A stretch of DNA of 64,000 nt from assembly GCA_016870275.1 (NCBI GenBank), contig VGBZ01000009.1, positions 1 to 64,000 of the forward strand. The letters are read 5' to 3'. How positions within the stretch are numbered: position 1 is the first letter of the stretch; each line of letters begins with the position of its first letter. This DNA comes from Actinomycetota bacterium. Lineage in GTDB: Bacteria > Actinomycetota > Acidimicrobiia > Acidimicrobiales > Microtrichaceae. Below are positions 43,000 to 51,600 of this stretch, one piece after another. Under the pieces are notes generated by a model. That model was not told where the DNA came from, ran no database searches, and saw only the letters and a list, made by a program, of their open reading frames with translations. Made by a program: the position numbers and the translations under genes.

Positions 43000-43842
43000 C
43001 TACTTCTGGAGCGCTCCGGCGTCGACGGGAATCGTCGATCCGGTGATGTAGCGCGCCTCGTCGGATGCGAGGAACAACACGACGTTGGAGATGTCGTCGG
43101 CCTCGACCCACGGGACGTCCATCGGCTGCATGGTCCGGAGGAACTCGGCGGCATCGTCCACTCCGGGGTCAGGGAGGTCCATGCGCACGAGCTTCGGGAA
43201 CACGTCGTTGATGATCATCGGCGTGCCGACCGACGTCGGGTGGACACTGTTGACCCGGATCATGTTGGGTGCGAGTTCCAGGGCGAGCGACCGCATGAGC
43301 CCGACCACCCCGTGCTTGGCGGCGTTGTAGGCAGGAGCCCCGTAGAACCCCTTCAGGCCGGCCGTCGATGAGGTGATCACCACTGCCCCGCCCTCATTGC
43401 GCTCGATCATCGACCGGATGCCGGCCTTGACGGTGTGGAACACACCGGTGAGGTTGATGTCGATCGTCTCGTTCCAACTCGCCGCCGACACGAACTGCAC
43501 CGGCATCGGCGCGTAGGTACCGGCGTTGGCGAGGACCACGTCGAGCCGGCCGAACCGCTCCAACCCGGCCTTGGCCACCCGCTTCACTGCGTCCCAGTCC
43601 CGGACGTCCGCCACTTCGGCGTGCATGGCGCCACCCGCCTGCTCGACGAGCCGGACGGTCTCGGCGAGGTCATCTTCGGTGGCGAGTGGATACGGGGCGT
43701 GCTCGACGTTCTCGCACAGGTCGAACCCGACGATGTGCGCCCCCTCCGACGCAAAGCGCACGGCGTGGTTGCGGCCCTGACCCCGGGCCACCCCGGAGAT
43801 GAAGACGACCTGCCCTTCGAAACGACGATTGCGATCGGTCAT
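43000..43842 (-). CDS. Mycofactocin-coupled SDR family oxidoreductase
   Basis: A 280-residue SDR with the features of the mycofactocin-associated subfamily: FISGVARGQGRNHAVRFASE in place of the plain TGxxxGIG, DLCENVEHAPYPLATEDDLA and VRLVEQAGG. The catalytic residues are in VITSSTAG and YNAAKHG. In this subfamily the nicotinamide cofactor is bound without exchange and electrons pass to mycofactocin. The organism would therefore be expected to have an mft biosynthesis cluster elsewhere. The ATG is supported by TACGGT with exactly 6 nt spacing. It is followed by nei and the thioredoxin-like lipoprotein. Confidence 0.88.
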   Translation of the reverse strand: MTDRNRRFEGQVVFISGVARGQGRNHAVRFASEGAHIVGFDLCENVEHAPYPLATEDDLAETVRLVEQAGGAMHAEVADVRDWDAVKRVAKAGLERFGRLDVVLANAGTYAPMPVQFVSAASWNETIDINLTGVFHTVKAGIRSMIERNEGGAVVITSSTAGLKGFYGAPAYNAAKHGVVGLMRSLALELAPNMIRVNSVHPTSVGTPMIINDVFPKLVRMDLPDPGVDDAAEFLRTMQPMDVPWVEADDISNVVLFLASDEARYITGSTIPVDAGALQK

Positions 43843-43848
43843 GGGGCG

Positions 43849-43854
43849 ACCGTA
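43849..43854 (-). promoter_or_regulatory. -10 hexamer TACGGT, leaderless start at 43842
   Basis: TACGGT on the reverse strand with exactly 6 nt to the ATG of the mycofactocin-type SDR. No Shine-Dalgarno is present. Confidence 0.6.
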
Positions 43855-43860
43855 TCCCGC

Positions 43861-46800
43861 TCACGTTCCAAACGACAGGCCTGCGTATCCGTCGACGAAC
43901 CCGGCTGAACGCAGCGCACGCGCCCACGGCGAGCTGGCCCATGGCTGACCGTCGATGGTCTCGAGCCGCAGCCGACCCACCCGGCCGGTGCCAACGAGAT
44001 CGACGATGGCCTCGGCCCACCTCGCCGGGGGCACCGCCGGATCGCCGGGGTCGTCGAGCACGATCAATCGTCGACCGCCGCGCTCGAGGAACGCCCGCAA
44101 CAATCCGTCGACGAGCACGACCCATGCACCCACCGTGCGCGACGGGCCCCGACCGTCGCTCAGCCGGGGCCACGGGAGCGCCGCTCCGTAGGGCTGGGCG
44201 GGGTCCACGGCGGACAGGGCGATCGCAGTCGGCTCGGGCCGAGCCCGCAGACGATCGACGGCGCCAGCCCCGGCGAACTGAGCAGCACCGAGACCCTCGA
44301 TGAAGTAGCCGCGTCGGACCGAGCCGCGCTCCTCGAGCGTGCGCAGTACCGGGTACACCCCGGCGAACCCTCCGGCCACACCCTCGGCGAGGGGCATCTC
44401 GCGTGTGACGATGCCGTACCGGTCGAGAAGTTGCTGGGCGCGGACCAGCGCCCGCTCGGTGGGAAGCGGTGCATCGGCGAACAGCGGAGCGGTCAACGAC
44501 CACCGGCCAGCAGCGGCCGGAGGGCCCTCCCGACGAAGGCTCCGCAGCGCCGGACCCGGAGAGCGGCGCCGGGACCGGCGAACGGGTCCACCACCGGCGA
44601 CGCGCGCCCGGAGCGCCACGAGCGAGTCGTTGGTGACCTCTCCGCGCCACACCAGGTCCCAGAGTGCTTCGAGGACCTCCTCGGAGGTGGGCGACCCAGC
44701 CGTTGCAGCCGCTGCGAGCAGATCAGGGAAGAATGACGCTCCCCGCTCACCGAGCGTCGTGCGCACCGCATCGTGCAGGGGACCGTCCTGGTCGACAGGC
44801 TCGGGCCGGTCGACCAGCGAGGCGACCAGATCCCGCCAGACCAACAACACCCGACCGTCGGACGGGCCGACCGACCCGGCTCCGAGCCACACGAGATCAC
44901 CCGAGGCACACCAGGCATCGAGGTCGGCACCCACCGGACCCCCGGAACGGATCGCCAGGATCTCCGACTCGAACAGCGACGCAGGCAGGGGCGCACCCTG
45001 CAGGGCGCTGACGGCCTCGGCCAGTGCGCCGCGACCCGTTCGGCCGACACCCTGCCAGTGCGGCAGGAAGATCCCGAGTGCCGCACTCTCCACCGGCGCG
45101 GCGTCGTCCCGGCGCGCTGCGAGCGAACGGCGGCGGATGCGCCGCAGGACGTCGACGTCACACCACTCCGGCTCGGTCCGCCCCGGAGTGAAGTCGCCCG
45201 CCACGGCCCGCCGACGGTCCTGCAGGTCACGGAGCGCCAACTCGACCACCTCTCGACCGAGCCCGAACCGCACGGCCACCTCGACGACGGTGAACGGTCC
45301 GTGGGTACGGGCGTGACGCTCGACCAGGTCGGTGATCGGCGTGGGCACGTCAGCGGTGTCCTCGCTCGGGAGGCCGGCCGGGACGACGACTCCCAGGCCG
45401 CCGCGGAGCCGTCCGGCGTCAGCCGCTGCAGCCACCTGCGGTCTCCCGCCGATCGTGACCACGACAGCCCGGCGGGCCGCCACCAGGTCACTGATCCAGG
45501 CAGCCACGGTCGATGCGTCAGCGGTCGTGCGGTCACCGAGTGCATCGCACGGAACGGGGCCGATCGTGCGGACCAGGTCGGCGAACTCCTCGACGGTGCG
45601 CGCCCGACGGTCCTCGGCCAACCACTGCAGTTCGCGCTCGACCTCGGCGATCACCGATCCGTCGAGCAGATCACGGAGTTCCTCGGTCCCCAGCAGGTCA
45701 CGGAGCAGTTCCTGATCCAGCGTCAGGGCTGCGGCGCGACGTTCCGCAAGCGGTGCGTCCCCCGAGTACATGAACAGCGACACCCAACCGAACAGCAGGG
45801 ACCGGGCGAACGGTGAGGGCACGTCGGTCTCGACCGGCACCACCCGGATCGTCCGGTCGCGGACCTCGGTGAGCACCTGTCGAAGTGCGGAGAGGTCGTA
45901 GGTGTCGGCGCAGCACTCGCGAGTGGCCTCGAGCAGGATAGGGAACGAGGGGTACTTCGCCGCCACGGCGAGCAGGTCGCCGGCGCGCTGACGTTGCTGC
46001 CAGAGCGGCGTCCGACGATCCGGCCGACGGCGGGGCAGCAGCAGCGCCCGGGCGGCGCACTCCCGGAACCGGGCGGCGAACACGCCGGTGGTGGGCAGCA
46101 CGGCGAGCAACTCCGACTCGAGTTCCTCTGGATCCGGGCACAGCAACTCGAGCGGGATCTCGGCGGCAGCAGAGGGGAGACGCACGACGATCCCGTCATC
46201 GGACCAGAGCACCTCGACGGCGAGCGCGTCACCACCGAGTTCATCGAAGTGCTCGGCGAGTCGCGTCTGGAGCACCGTCGCCCACGGCGCGTGCACCCGA
46301 GCTCCGAACGGCGAGTGCACGCAGATTCGCCAGTCGCCGATCTCGTCACGGAAACGCTCCACGACCAGCGTCCGATCGTCGGGAACCACCCCCGTCGCCT
46401 GAGCCTGTTCGGCGAGATAGTCGACGACGTTTGCGGCTGCAACCTCGTCGAGCGCCCCACCCTCGGCGAACGAGGCCACCGCTTCGTCGCGGTCCATCCC
46501 TCGGATGCGGCGCACGAACTCACCCAGAGCCCGGCCGAGCGCAGCGTTCCGACCGGGACCGTCGCCACGCCAGAAGGGCATCTTCCCCGGCCGACCCGGT
46601 GCCGGACTGACCACGACACGTTCGAAGGTGATGTCGTCGATCCGCCACGAGGAGGCCCCGAGCAGGAACACCTCGCCCACTCGGGACTCGTGCACCATCT
46701 CCTCGTCGAGCTCACCGACGCGCGTGCCGTCGGCGAGGAACACTCCGTAGAGACCACGATCGGGAATCGTTCCACCAGAGGTGACGGCGAGCCGCTGCGC

Positions 46801-48408
46801 CCCCGGCCGACCGCTCACGCGGCCGGTGGCACGGTCCCAGACGAGCCGGGGACGCAACTCGGCGAACTCCTCCGACGGGTAGCGCCCGTCGAGCAGGTCG
46901 AGGGTGGCGGCGAACGCCGCCCTCGAGAGGCTGCCGGTGTTGGCCGCACCGAGGACGAGCCGGAACAGGTGATCGAACTCGAAGTCGTCGATGGAACATG
47001 CAGCCACCACCTGCTGGGCGACCACGTCGAGCGGGCGTTGCGGAATGACGGTCGCCTCGATCTCCCCGGCGAGCATCCGCTCGGCGACGACGGCGCACTC
47101 GAGCAGGTCGGACCGGTGCGTCGGGACGATCGTCCCCCGACTGGGAACTCCCACCTGGTGCCCCGCCCGACCGACCCGCTGCAGTCCCGAGGCCACCGAT
47201 CCCGGTGAGGACACCTGCACCACGGCGTCGATGGCCCCCATGTCGATCCCGAGTTCCAGGGAGCTGGTGGCGACCAGGCCCCGCACCTCGCCTCGCTTGA
47301 GTTCGTCCTCGATGATCGTCCGGCGTTCCTTGGAGAGGGATCCGTGGTGCGCCCGGACCAGTTCCGGTGGTGGCTCGTCGTCACTCGAGGCAATTCCCTG
47401 ACGCTCGGCGTCGAGTTCGTTGAGTCGGTTGGCGAGCCGCTCAGCTAGGCGGCGGGCGTTGACGAACACGAGCGTCGAGCGGTGGTCGTGGACCTCGTCG
47501 AGGAGGAGTTCGTGCACCGAGGGCCAGATGGATCGTCGCACCGGCCCAGCGGCGGCCGGGCCCGAGATCGGTTCATCGAGGACCTCCCCGAGCCGCGAGA
47601 AGTCCTCGAGCGCCGTGACGACGCTCAGGTCGAGTTCCTTGGAGACACCCGCATCGACGATCCTCACGGGCCGGGGCCTCACGTCCGGTTCGTCACCTGT
47701 GTCACCGTCGTGCCGGACGTCGTTGCCGACGAGGAAGTGACCGACCACCTCGAGCGGCCGTTGCGTGGCCGACAGACCGACCCGTTGCACCGCAGCGGCC
47801 CGGAGCGGGTCAGGTTCGTGGCCGGCGGCGCGGACCAGGAGCTCGAGGCGTTCGAGGCTCAGCGCCAGATGAGCGCCCCGCTTGGTCGGTGCCAGAGCGT
47901 GGATCTCGTCGATGATCACCAACTCCACACCGGCGAGCGACTCGCGCACCTTGGAGGTCAGCATCAAGTAGAGCGACTCGGGCGTCGTGATGAGGATCTC
48001 CGGAGGGTGCCGCTGGAGTTCCCGGCGCTCCGAGGCGGTGGTGTCCCCGGTCCGCACGCCGACCGTCGGCGAGCGGAAGGTCGCTCCTGACCGTTGCGCC
48101 TCCACGGCGATGCCCCGCAGCGGGGAACGCAGGTTCCGCTCGACATCGGTGGCCAGCGCCCGCAGCGGCGAGACGTAGACCACGGCGGTGCCAGGGGCCG
48201 GTTCGGAACGCCCGCCCAATCGGTCGAGGGCACCGAGGAACGCAGCGAGGGTCTTGCCCGACCCGGTCGGTGCGCACAGGAGGGTGTGCTCCCCCGCTGC
48301 GATCGGTCCCCACGCTGCGGCCTGAGCGGCGGTCGGCGCACCGAGGGACCGCGTGAACCACGCTCCGGCCGGGGCCGAGAACCCTGTGAGTGCCTCGGCA
48401 ACCGACAT
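43861..48408 (-). CDS. lhr: Lhr-type ATP-dependent helicase, full length
   Basis: A 1515-residue superfamily 2 helicase, the size of mycobacterial Lhr. Walker A is APTGSGKT at residues 46-53, motif II is VIIDEIHAL, and the second RecA domain has VATSSLELGIDMG and QRVGRAGHQ. A winged helix and the Lhr core follow, then the large C-terminal region (Lhr-CTD) with several winged-helix units. Mycobacterial Lhr translocates 3' to 5' on ssDNA and unwinds RNA-DNA hybrids, and is induced by DNA damage. I chose the ATG at 48408 (SVAEALTGFSAP); a longer frame runs into the divergent regulator gene. TACGCT lies 7 nt upstream and overlaps the -10 of that regulator. Confidence 0.93.
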   Translation of the reverse strand: MSVAEALTGFSAPAGAWFTRSLGAPTAAQAAAWGPIAAGEHTLLCAPTGSGKTLAAFLGALDRLGGRSEPAPGTAVVYVSPLRALATDVERNLRSPLRGIAVEAQRSGATFRSPTVGVRTGDTTASERRELQRHPPEILITTPESLYLMLTSKVRESLAGVELVIIDEIHALAPTKRGAHLALSLERLELLVRAAGHEPDPLRAAAVQRVGLSATQRPLEVVGHFLVGNDVRHDGDTGDEPDVRPRPVRIVDAGVSKELDLSVVTALEDFSRLGEVLDEPISGPAAAGPVRRSIWPSVHELLLDEVHDHRSTLVFVNARRLAERLANRLNELDAERQGIASSDDEPPPELVRAHHGSLSKERRTIIEDELKRGEVRGLVATSSLELGIDMGAIDAVVQVSSPGSVASGLQRVGRAGHQVGVPSRGTIVPTHRSDLLECAVVAERMLAGEIEATVIPQRPLDVVAQQVVAACSIDDFEFDHLFRLVLGAANTGSLSRAAFAATLDLLDGRYPSEEFAELRPRLVWDRATGRVSGRPGAQRLAVTSGGTIPDRGLYGVFLADGTRVGELDEEMVHESRVGEVFLLGASSWRIDDITFERVVVSPAPGRPGKMPFWRGDGPGRNAALGRALGEFVRRIRGMDRDEAVASFAEGGALDEVAAANVVDYLAEQAQATGVVPDDRTLVVERFRDEIGDWRICVHSPFGARVHAPWATVLQTRLAEHFDELGGDALAVEVLWSDDGIVVRLPSAAAEIPLELLCPDPEELESELLAVLPTTGVFAARFRECAARALLLPRRRPDRRTPLWQQRQRAGDLLAVAAKYPSFPILLEATRECCADTYDLSALRQVLTEVRDRTIRVVPVETDVPSPFARSLLFGWVSLFMYSGDAPLAERRAAALTLDQELLRDLLGTEELRDLLDGSVIAEVERELQWLAEDRRARTVEEFADLVRTIGPVPCDALGDRTTADASTVAAWISDLVAARRAVVVTIGGRPQVAAAADAGRLRGGLGVVVPAGLPSEDTADVPTPITDLVERHARTHGPFTVVEVAVRFGLGREVVELALRDLQDRRRAVAGDFTPGRTEPEWCDVDVLRRIRRRSLAARRDDAAPVESAALGIFLPHWQGVGRTGRGALAEAVSALQGAPLPASLFESEILAIRSGGPVGADLDAWCASGDLVWLGAGSVGPSDGRVLLVWRDLVASLVDRPEPVDQDGPLHDAVRTTLGERGASFFPDLLAAAATAGSPTSEEVLEALWDLVWRGEVTNDSLVALRARVAGGGPVRRSRRRSPGPALRSLRREGPPAAAGRWSLTAPLFADAPLPTERALVRAQQLLDRYGIVTREMPLAEGVAGGFAGVYPVLRTLEERGSVRRGYFIEGLGAAQFAGAGAVDRLRARPEPTAIALSAVDPAQPYGAALPWPRLSDGRGPSRTVGAWVVLVDGLLRAFLERGGRRLIVLDDPGDPAVPPARWAEAIVDLVGTGRVGRLRLETIDGQPWASSPWARALRSAGFVDGYAGLSFGT

Positions 48409-48415
48409 GACCGGG

Positions 48416-48425
48416 AGCGTAGGCT
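48416..48425. promoter_or_regulatory. Overlapping divergent -10 elements for lhr and the DtxR-family gene
   Basis: On the forward strand TAGGCT (48420-48425) lies exactly 6 nt before GTG 48432. On the reverse strand TACGCT (48416-48421) lies 7 nt before the lhr ATG at 48408. The hexamers share two bases, so simultaneous initiation is unlikely. Confidence 0.5.
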
Positions 48426-48431
48426 GTGGTC

Positions 48432-49151
48432 GTGCCGCCCAACCCGTCGCCGGTTCCGTCGCACGACTCGCCACCGAGCCCGTCGCGGAGTTCCTCGAGG
48501 AGGTCCGAGTTCCATCCTGCCGCCGAGGAGTACTGCGAGGTGATCTGGGAGTTGCACGAGGACGACATCGAGGTCATCCAGGCGCGGATCGCCGAACGGC
48601 TCGAGGTGTCACGCCCGGCGGTGTCGGAGATGATCCGCCGACTCGAAACCGACGGCCTGGTCCGCGTCGACGGTCGGATCACGCTGACCCACGCCGGTCG
48701 AACCCTCGCTGAGCGTGTCGTCCGGCGGCACCGACTCGCCGAACGCTTCCTCACCGACGTGCTCGGCCTGTCGTGGTCCGATGCGCACACCGAGGCCGGC
48801 AAGTGGGAACACGTCATCTCGAACTCGGTCGAAGAGGCCCTCGTCCGAGTCCTCGGCGAGCCGACCACCTGCCCGCACGGCAACCCGATCCCCGGCGCCG
48901 GCTACGCCGCACCGACCGCTCAGGCCCTCGCCGCCACGACCGTCGGTTCGACGTTCACCGTCAGCCGCATTCCCGAGGAACTCGAGTTCACTCCAGGCCT
49001 GCTCGACTTCCTCGAGGACAACTCGGTGCTGCCCGGCCGCAGCGGAGTCCTGACTGCGCTCTCACCCGACGGGACGGCCACCGTCGAGATCGAAGGCCGG
49101 CACGTGGGCATCGGAGCGTTCGCCTCCGAACGCATCCTCGTCACCACCTGA
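48432..49151 (+). CDS. DtxR/MntR-family metal-dependent transcriptional regulator
   Basis: A 239-residue regulator. After a Pro/Ser-rich N-terminal tail comes the winged helix (EYCEVIWEL, IAERLEVSRPAVSEMIRRLE, LVRVDGRITLTHAGR), the dimerisation/metal domain (HRLAERFLTDVLGL, EAGKWEHVIS, CPHGNPIPG) and an SH3-like C terminus ending FASERILV. The WEHVIS motif keeps the Glu-His pair of the DtxR metal site, but the Cys of DtxR (Cys102) is Gly here, so the metal preference may be Mn2+ or altered. The start at GTG 48432 is set by the TAGGCT-N6-GTG signature. The last 90 bases overlap the end of helD on the other strand. Confidence 0.9.
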   Translation: MPPNPSPVPSHDSPPSPSRSSSRRSEFHPAAEEYCEVIWELHEDDIEVIQARIAERLEVSRPAVSEMIRRLETDGLVRVDGRITLTHAGRTLAERVVRRHRLAERFLTDVLGLSWSDAHTEAGKWEHVISNSVEEALVRVLGEPTTCPHGNPIPGAGYAAPTAQALAATTVGSTFTVSRIPEELEFTPGLLDFLEDNSVLPGRSGVLTALSPDGTATVEIEGRHVGIGAFASERILVTT

Positions 49152-51233
49152 GGACGGCGTGTCCACCAGAACCTCCGGGAGCGGCCGGATGTGCAGGACC
49201 GCCAACCGTTTGGTCGAGCGGGTGAGGGCCACATAGAGCGCCTGGGCTCCGCGGGCCTCCTCGGCGAGGATGGCGGCCGGTTCGATGACGACGACTCCGT
49301 CGAGCTCGAGGCCCTTGACCAACCAGATCGGCACGAGCGTCACCTGCTGCTCCAGCCCCTGCCGACTCGCCCGGCCGTAGGGCACTCCAGCCCCGGCGAG
49401 CGCTGCGTCGACCCGATCGACGAGCGAGCCGGGGGCCACAACGGCGAGGTGACCCGGTTGAACGGCGGCGAGTTCGCTCAGGACGAGCGACACGACCTCG
49501 GCGTCGAACTCCTCGTCGCCAGTGGCGACGAGGAGAGGCGGTTCACCCGCCCTGCGGATGCTCTCCGGTGGTTCGAGGCCGGGGGCGGCGAGCGGCAGTA
49601 CCCGTGCTGCGAAGTCCATGATCGGTCCGGGAACCCGGTAGCCGATTCTGAGCTCGGCGAACCTCGGCGTTCGACGGTCGGGCAGGTGCGCCAGCACCGA
49701 CTCCCAGCCGTCGTGCGCCCACGCCCCCGTGGCCTGGGCGATGTCGCCGACCACGGTCATCGAACCGTTCAACGAACGCCGATCCAGCATCCGGAGCTGC
49801 ATCGGTGAGAGGTCCTGCGCCTCGTCGACGACGATGTGGCCGTAGGTGCGGACCTCCGGCTGCGGCCGACGGGACGGCACCGGACCGAGACGTTCCAGCG
49901 CTTCGTCGAGCAGAGGCACGTCGTCGTGGGTGAACTCGAGTGTTGCGGTGTCACTGCGGCGTGGACGCCCCAGCAGCTCCCACTCCTCCCGGGAGATCGA
50001 CCGGTCGCACGCCGATCGCAGGAGGCCCGGCGAACCGAACAGGTCGTTGAGCAGCTCCGATGGAGTGAGGACGGGCCAGATCCGCTCGAGCGCCAACCGC
50101 ACCTCGGTCAGATGCCGGACGCGTTCTCGAACCACCGACGGCTCGTCCTCGGTCCGTGACGACGCTGCGAGCGCCTCGAAGAACCGGCGTTCGACGTGGC
50201 GGCGGGCGGCGTTGTGCGTCCGGAAGCGCCGACGAGCATCGGCGACGATCTCCGTCGACTGCTCGACCGACATCGTCAGGAACTGGACCCCGAATGGAAC
50301 ACGGAGCGTCTCGCGGAGGGGCCGTTCACGATCCCGAACAGCTCGAGCCACGACGTCGATCATCCGAAGGTCACCCTTGATCCGGGCCACCGATTCCTCG
50401 TCGCGTCCGACAGCCCGGATGTCGGGGACCAGGTCGGCGAGCACGGCGATCTGCACCCCGGCCTCGCCGAGCGAGGGCAGGACCTGCTCGATGTAGTTGA
50501 GGAACACTCGGTTGGGGCCCACGACGAGCACACCCTGCCCTTCGAGTGGGAACCGGTGGGTGTAGAGCAGGAACGCCGCCCGGTGCAACGCCACCACGGT
50601 CTTGCCGGTGCCGGGTCCGCCCTGCACGACGAGGACCCCGGGCAGCGGAGAACGGATGACGACGTCCTGTTCGCCCTGGATGGTCGCCACGATGTCGGAC
50701 AGGCGCCCGGTCCTGGCCTCCTCCAGCGCCGAGATCAACGCTCCGTGACCTTCGACCGTTCCGGAGTCGAGCGCGGCGGCGGCCGAGCCGAAGAGCTCGT
50801 CGTCCATGCCGAGCAGCATCCGACCGCGGGTGGCGAAGTGCCGACGACGACGAAGCCCCATGGGGTCGGCTCCGGTCGCCCGGTAGAACGCCTCTGCGAT
50901 CGGCGCCCGCCAGTCCACGACCACCGGATCGAAGTTCTCGTCGGACACGGCGATCCGACCGACGTGGAACGCCTCGGACTCCGGGTTCTCGGCGTTCGGC
51001 TCGAAGTCGATCCGGCCGAACACCAGCGACTGATCACCGATGTCGAGTTGTGCGAGGCGCTGCTCGACCTGACCCCAGACGTAGTCCCGCTCCCGCCGGT
51101 TCTGGGGCGTCCCACCGGGGCCGTCGTCGTAGAGCCGCCGCCGGGCCCGAGCGGCGTCACGCATTCGTTCGAGGCTGGCGTACGCACGGTCGATGGTCGC
51201 CTGCTCGGCGATCAGTTCCGGGTCGTCGGGCAC
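49062..51233 (-). CDS. helD: HelD-type RNA polymerase-associated helicase
   Basis: A 723-residue UvrD/Rep-like ATPase of the actinobacterial HelD class. The N-terminal coiled region (AEQATIDRAYASLERMRDAA) and YVWGQVEQRLAQLDIGDQ lead to FGRIDF and VDWRAPIAEAFYRATGADP, a HelD hallmark. Walker A is VQGGPGTGKTVVALHR, motif II VVDEAQDLSPMQ and motif VI YVALTRSTKRLAVLH. HelD proteins enter the RNA polymerase main channel and recycle stalled enzyme; some actinobacterial members confer rifamycin tolerance. About 31 residues after RPLPEVLV form a tail encoded antisense to the regulator gene's 3' end. The GTG start has no clear TANNNT or Shine-Dalgarno. Confidence 0.92.
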   Translation of the reverse strand: MPDDPELIAEQATIDRAYASLERMRDAARARRRLYDDGPGGTPQNRRERDYVWGQVEQRLAQLDIGDQSLVFGRIDFEPNAENPESEAFHVGRIAVSDENFDPVVVDWRAPIAEAFYRATGADPMGLRRRRHFATRGRMLLGMDDELFGSAAAALDSGTVEGHGALISALEEARTGRLSDIVATIQGEQDVVIRSPLPGVLVVQGGPGTGKTVVALHRAAFLLYTHRFPLEGQGVLVVGPNRVFLNYIEQVLPSLGEAGVQIAVLADLVPDIRAVGRDEESVARIKGDLRMIDVVARAVRDRERPLRETLRVPFGVQFLTMSVEQSTEIVADARRRFRTHNAARRHVERRFFEALAASSRTEDEPSVVRERVRHLTEVRLALERIWPVLTPSELLNDLFGSPGLLRSACDRSISREEWELLGRPRRSDTATLEFTHDDVPLLDEALERLGPVPSRRPQPEVRTYGHIVVDEAQDLSPMQLRMLDRRSLNGSMTVVGDIAQATGAWAHDGWESVLAHLPDRRTPRFAELRIGYRVPGPIMDFAARVLPLAAPGLEPPESIRRAGEPPLLVATGDEEFDAEVVSLVLSELAAVQPGHLAVVAPGSLVDRVDAALAGAGVPYGRASRQGLEQQVTLVPIWLVKGLELDGVVVIEPAAILAEEARGAQALYVALTRSTKRLAVLHIRPLPEVLVDTPSSGGDEDAFGGERSDAHVPAFDLDGGRPVG

Positions 51234-51316
51234 GGGCGGTCCTCGGCGGGGGTCGGATCCCAGCGGAATCGGCTCTCAGGGAGTAGATGAGCTTACTCGC
51301 CCGGTTCGCCGCAGGA

Positions 51317-51565
51317 TCACCTACCCCGGTCCATGCCGACCTCGACGAGCGCCGAGGCGAGCGCCAGTCGAAGCCGTCGGGCTCCGTCGCCGTTGAGGTG
51401 GACGACGATCCCGGTTCCCGGCGCTCCCTGTTCCTCGACGGTGAGCGTGACCCGGGGTTCGGAGTCCTCGTAGTCGTCGGAGATCCCCACCGACCAGCAC
51501 ACCGCCGGGGTCGGATCCTCAGTCGGTGCCTCGGGGACGACGGCGTCGTCGATCGATCGTCGCAT
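51317..51565 (-). CDS. Small conserved-looking protein of unknown function
   Basis: An 82-residue soluble protein that I do not recognise. It is acidic at the N terminus (MRRSIDDAVVPEAPTEDP), has two likely beta strands (VCWSVGISDD, RVTLTVEEQG and TGIVVHLN) and a C-terminal basic helix DGARRLRLALASALVEVG. Codon pattern is normal for the neighbourhood and the ATG has a TAGGGT exactly 6 nt upstream, which supports a real gene. It is divergent from hemE with 35 bases between starts, and upstream of helD in the same direction with 83 bases between. Confidence 0.65.
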   Translation of the reverse strand: MRRSIDDAVVPEAPTEDPTPAVCWSVGISDDYEDSEPRVTLTVEEQGAPGTGIVVHLNGDGARRLRLALASALVEVGMDRGR

Positions 51566-51571
51566 GGCTCC

Positions 51572-51577
51572 ACCCTA
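51572..51577 (-). promoter_or_regulatory. -10 hexamer TAGGGT, leaderless start at 51565
   Basis: TAGGGT on the reverse strand with exactly 6 nt to the ATG of the 82-residue protein gene. It lies within the quasi-palindrome CCACCCTAGGGGTGG (51570-51584). Confidence 0.55.
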
Positions 51578-51588
51578 GGGGTGGCGGG

Positions 51589-51594
51589 TACGTT
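51589..51594 (+). promoter_or_regulatory. -10 hexamer TACGTT, leaderless start of the hem operon at 51601
   Basis: TACGTT with exactly 6 nt to the GTG of hemE, identical in hexamer and spacing to the acyl-CoA dehydrogenase promoter. The quasi-palindrome at 51570-51584 lies just upstream and could be an operator. Confidence 0.6.
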
Positions 51595-51600
51595 CCACCC

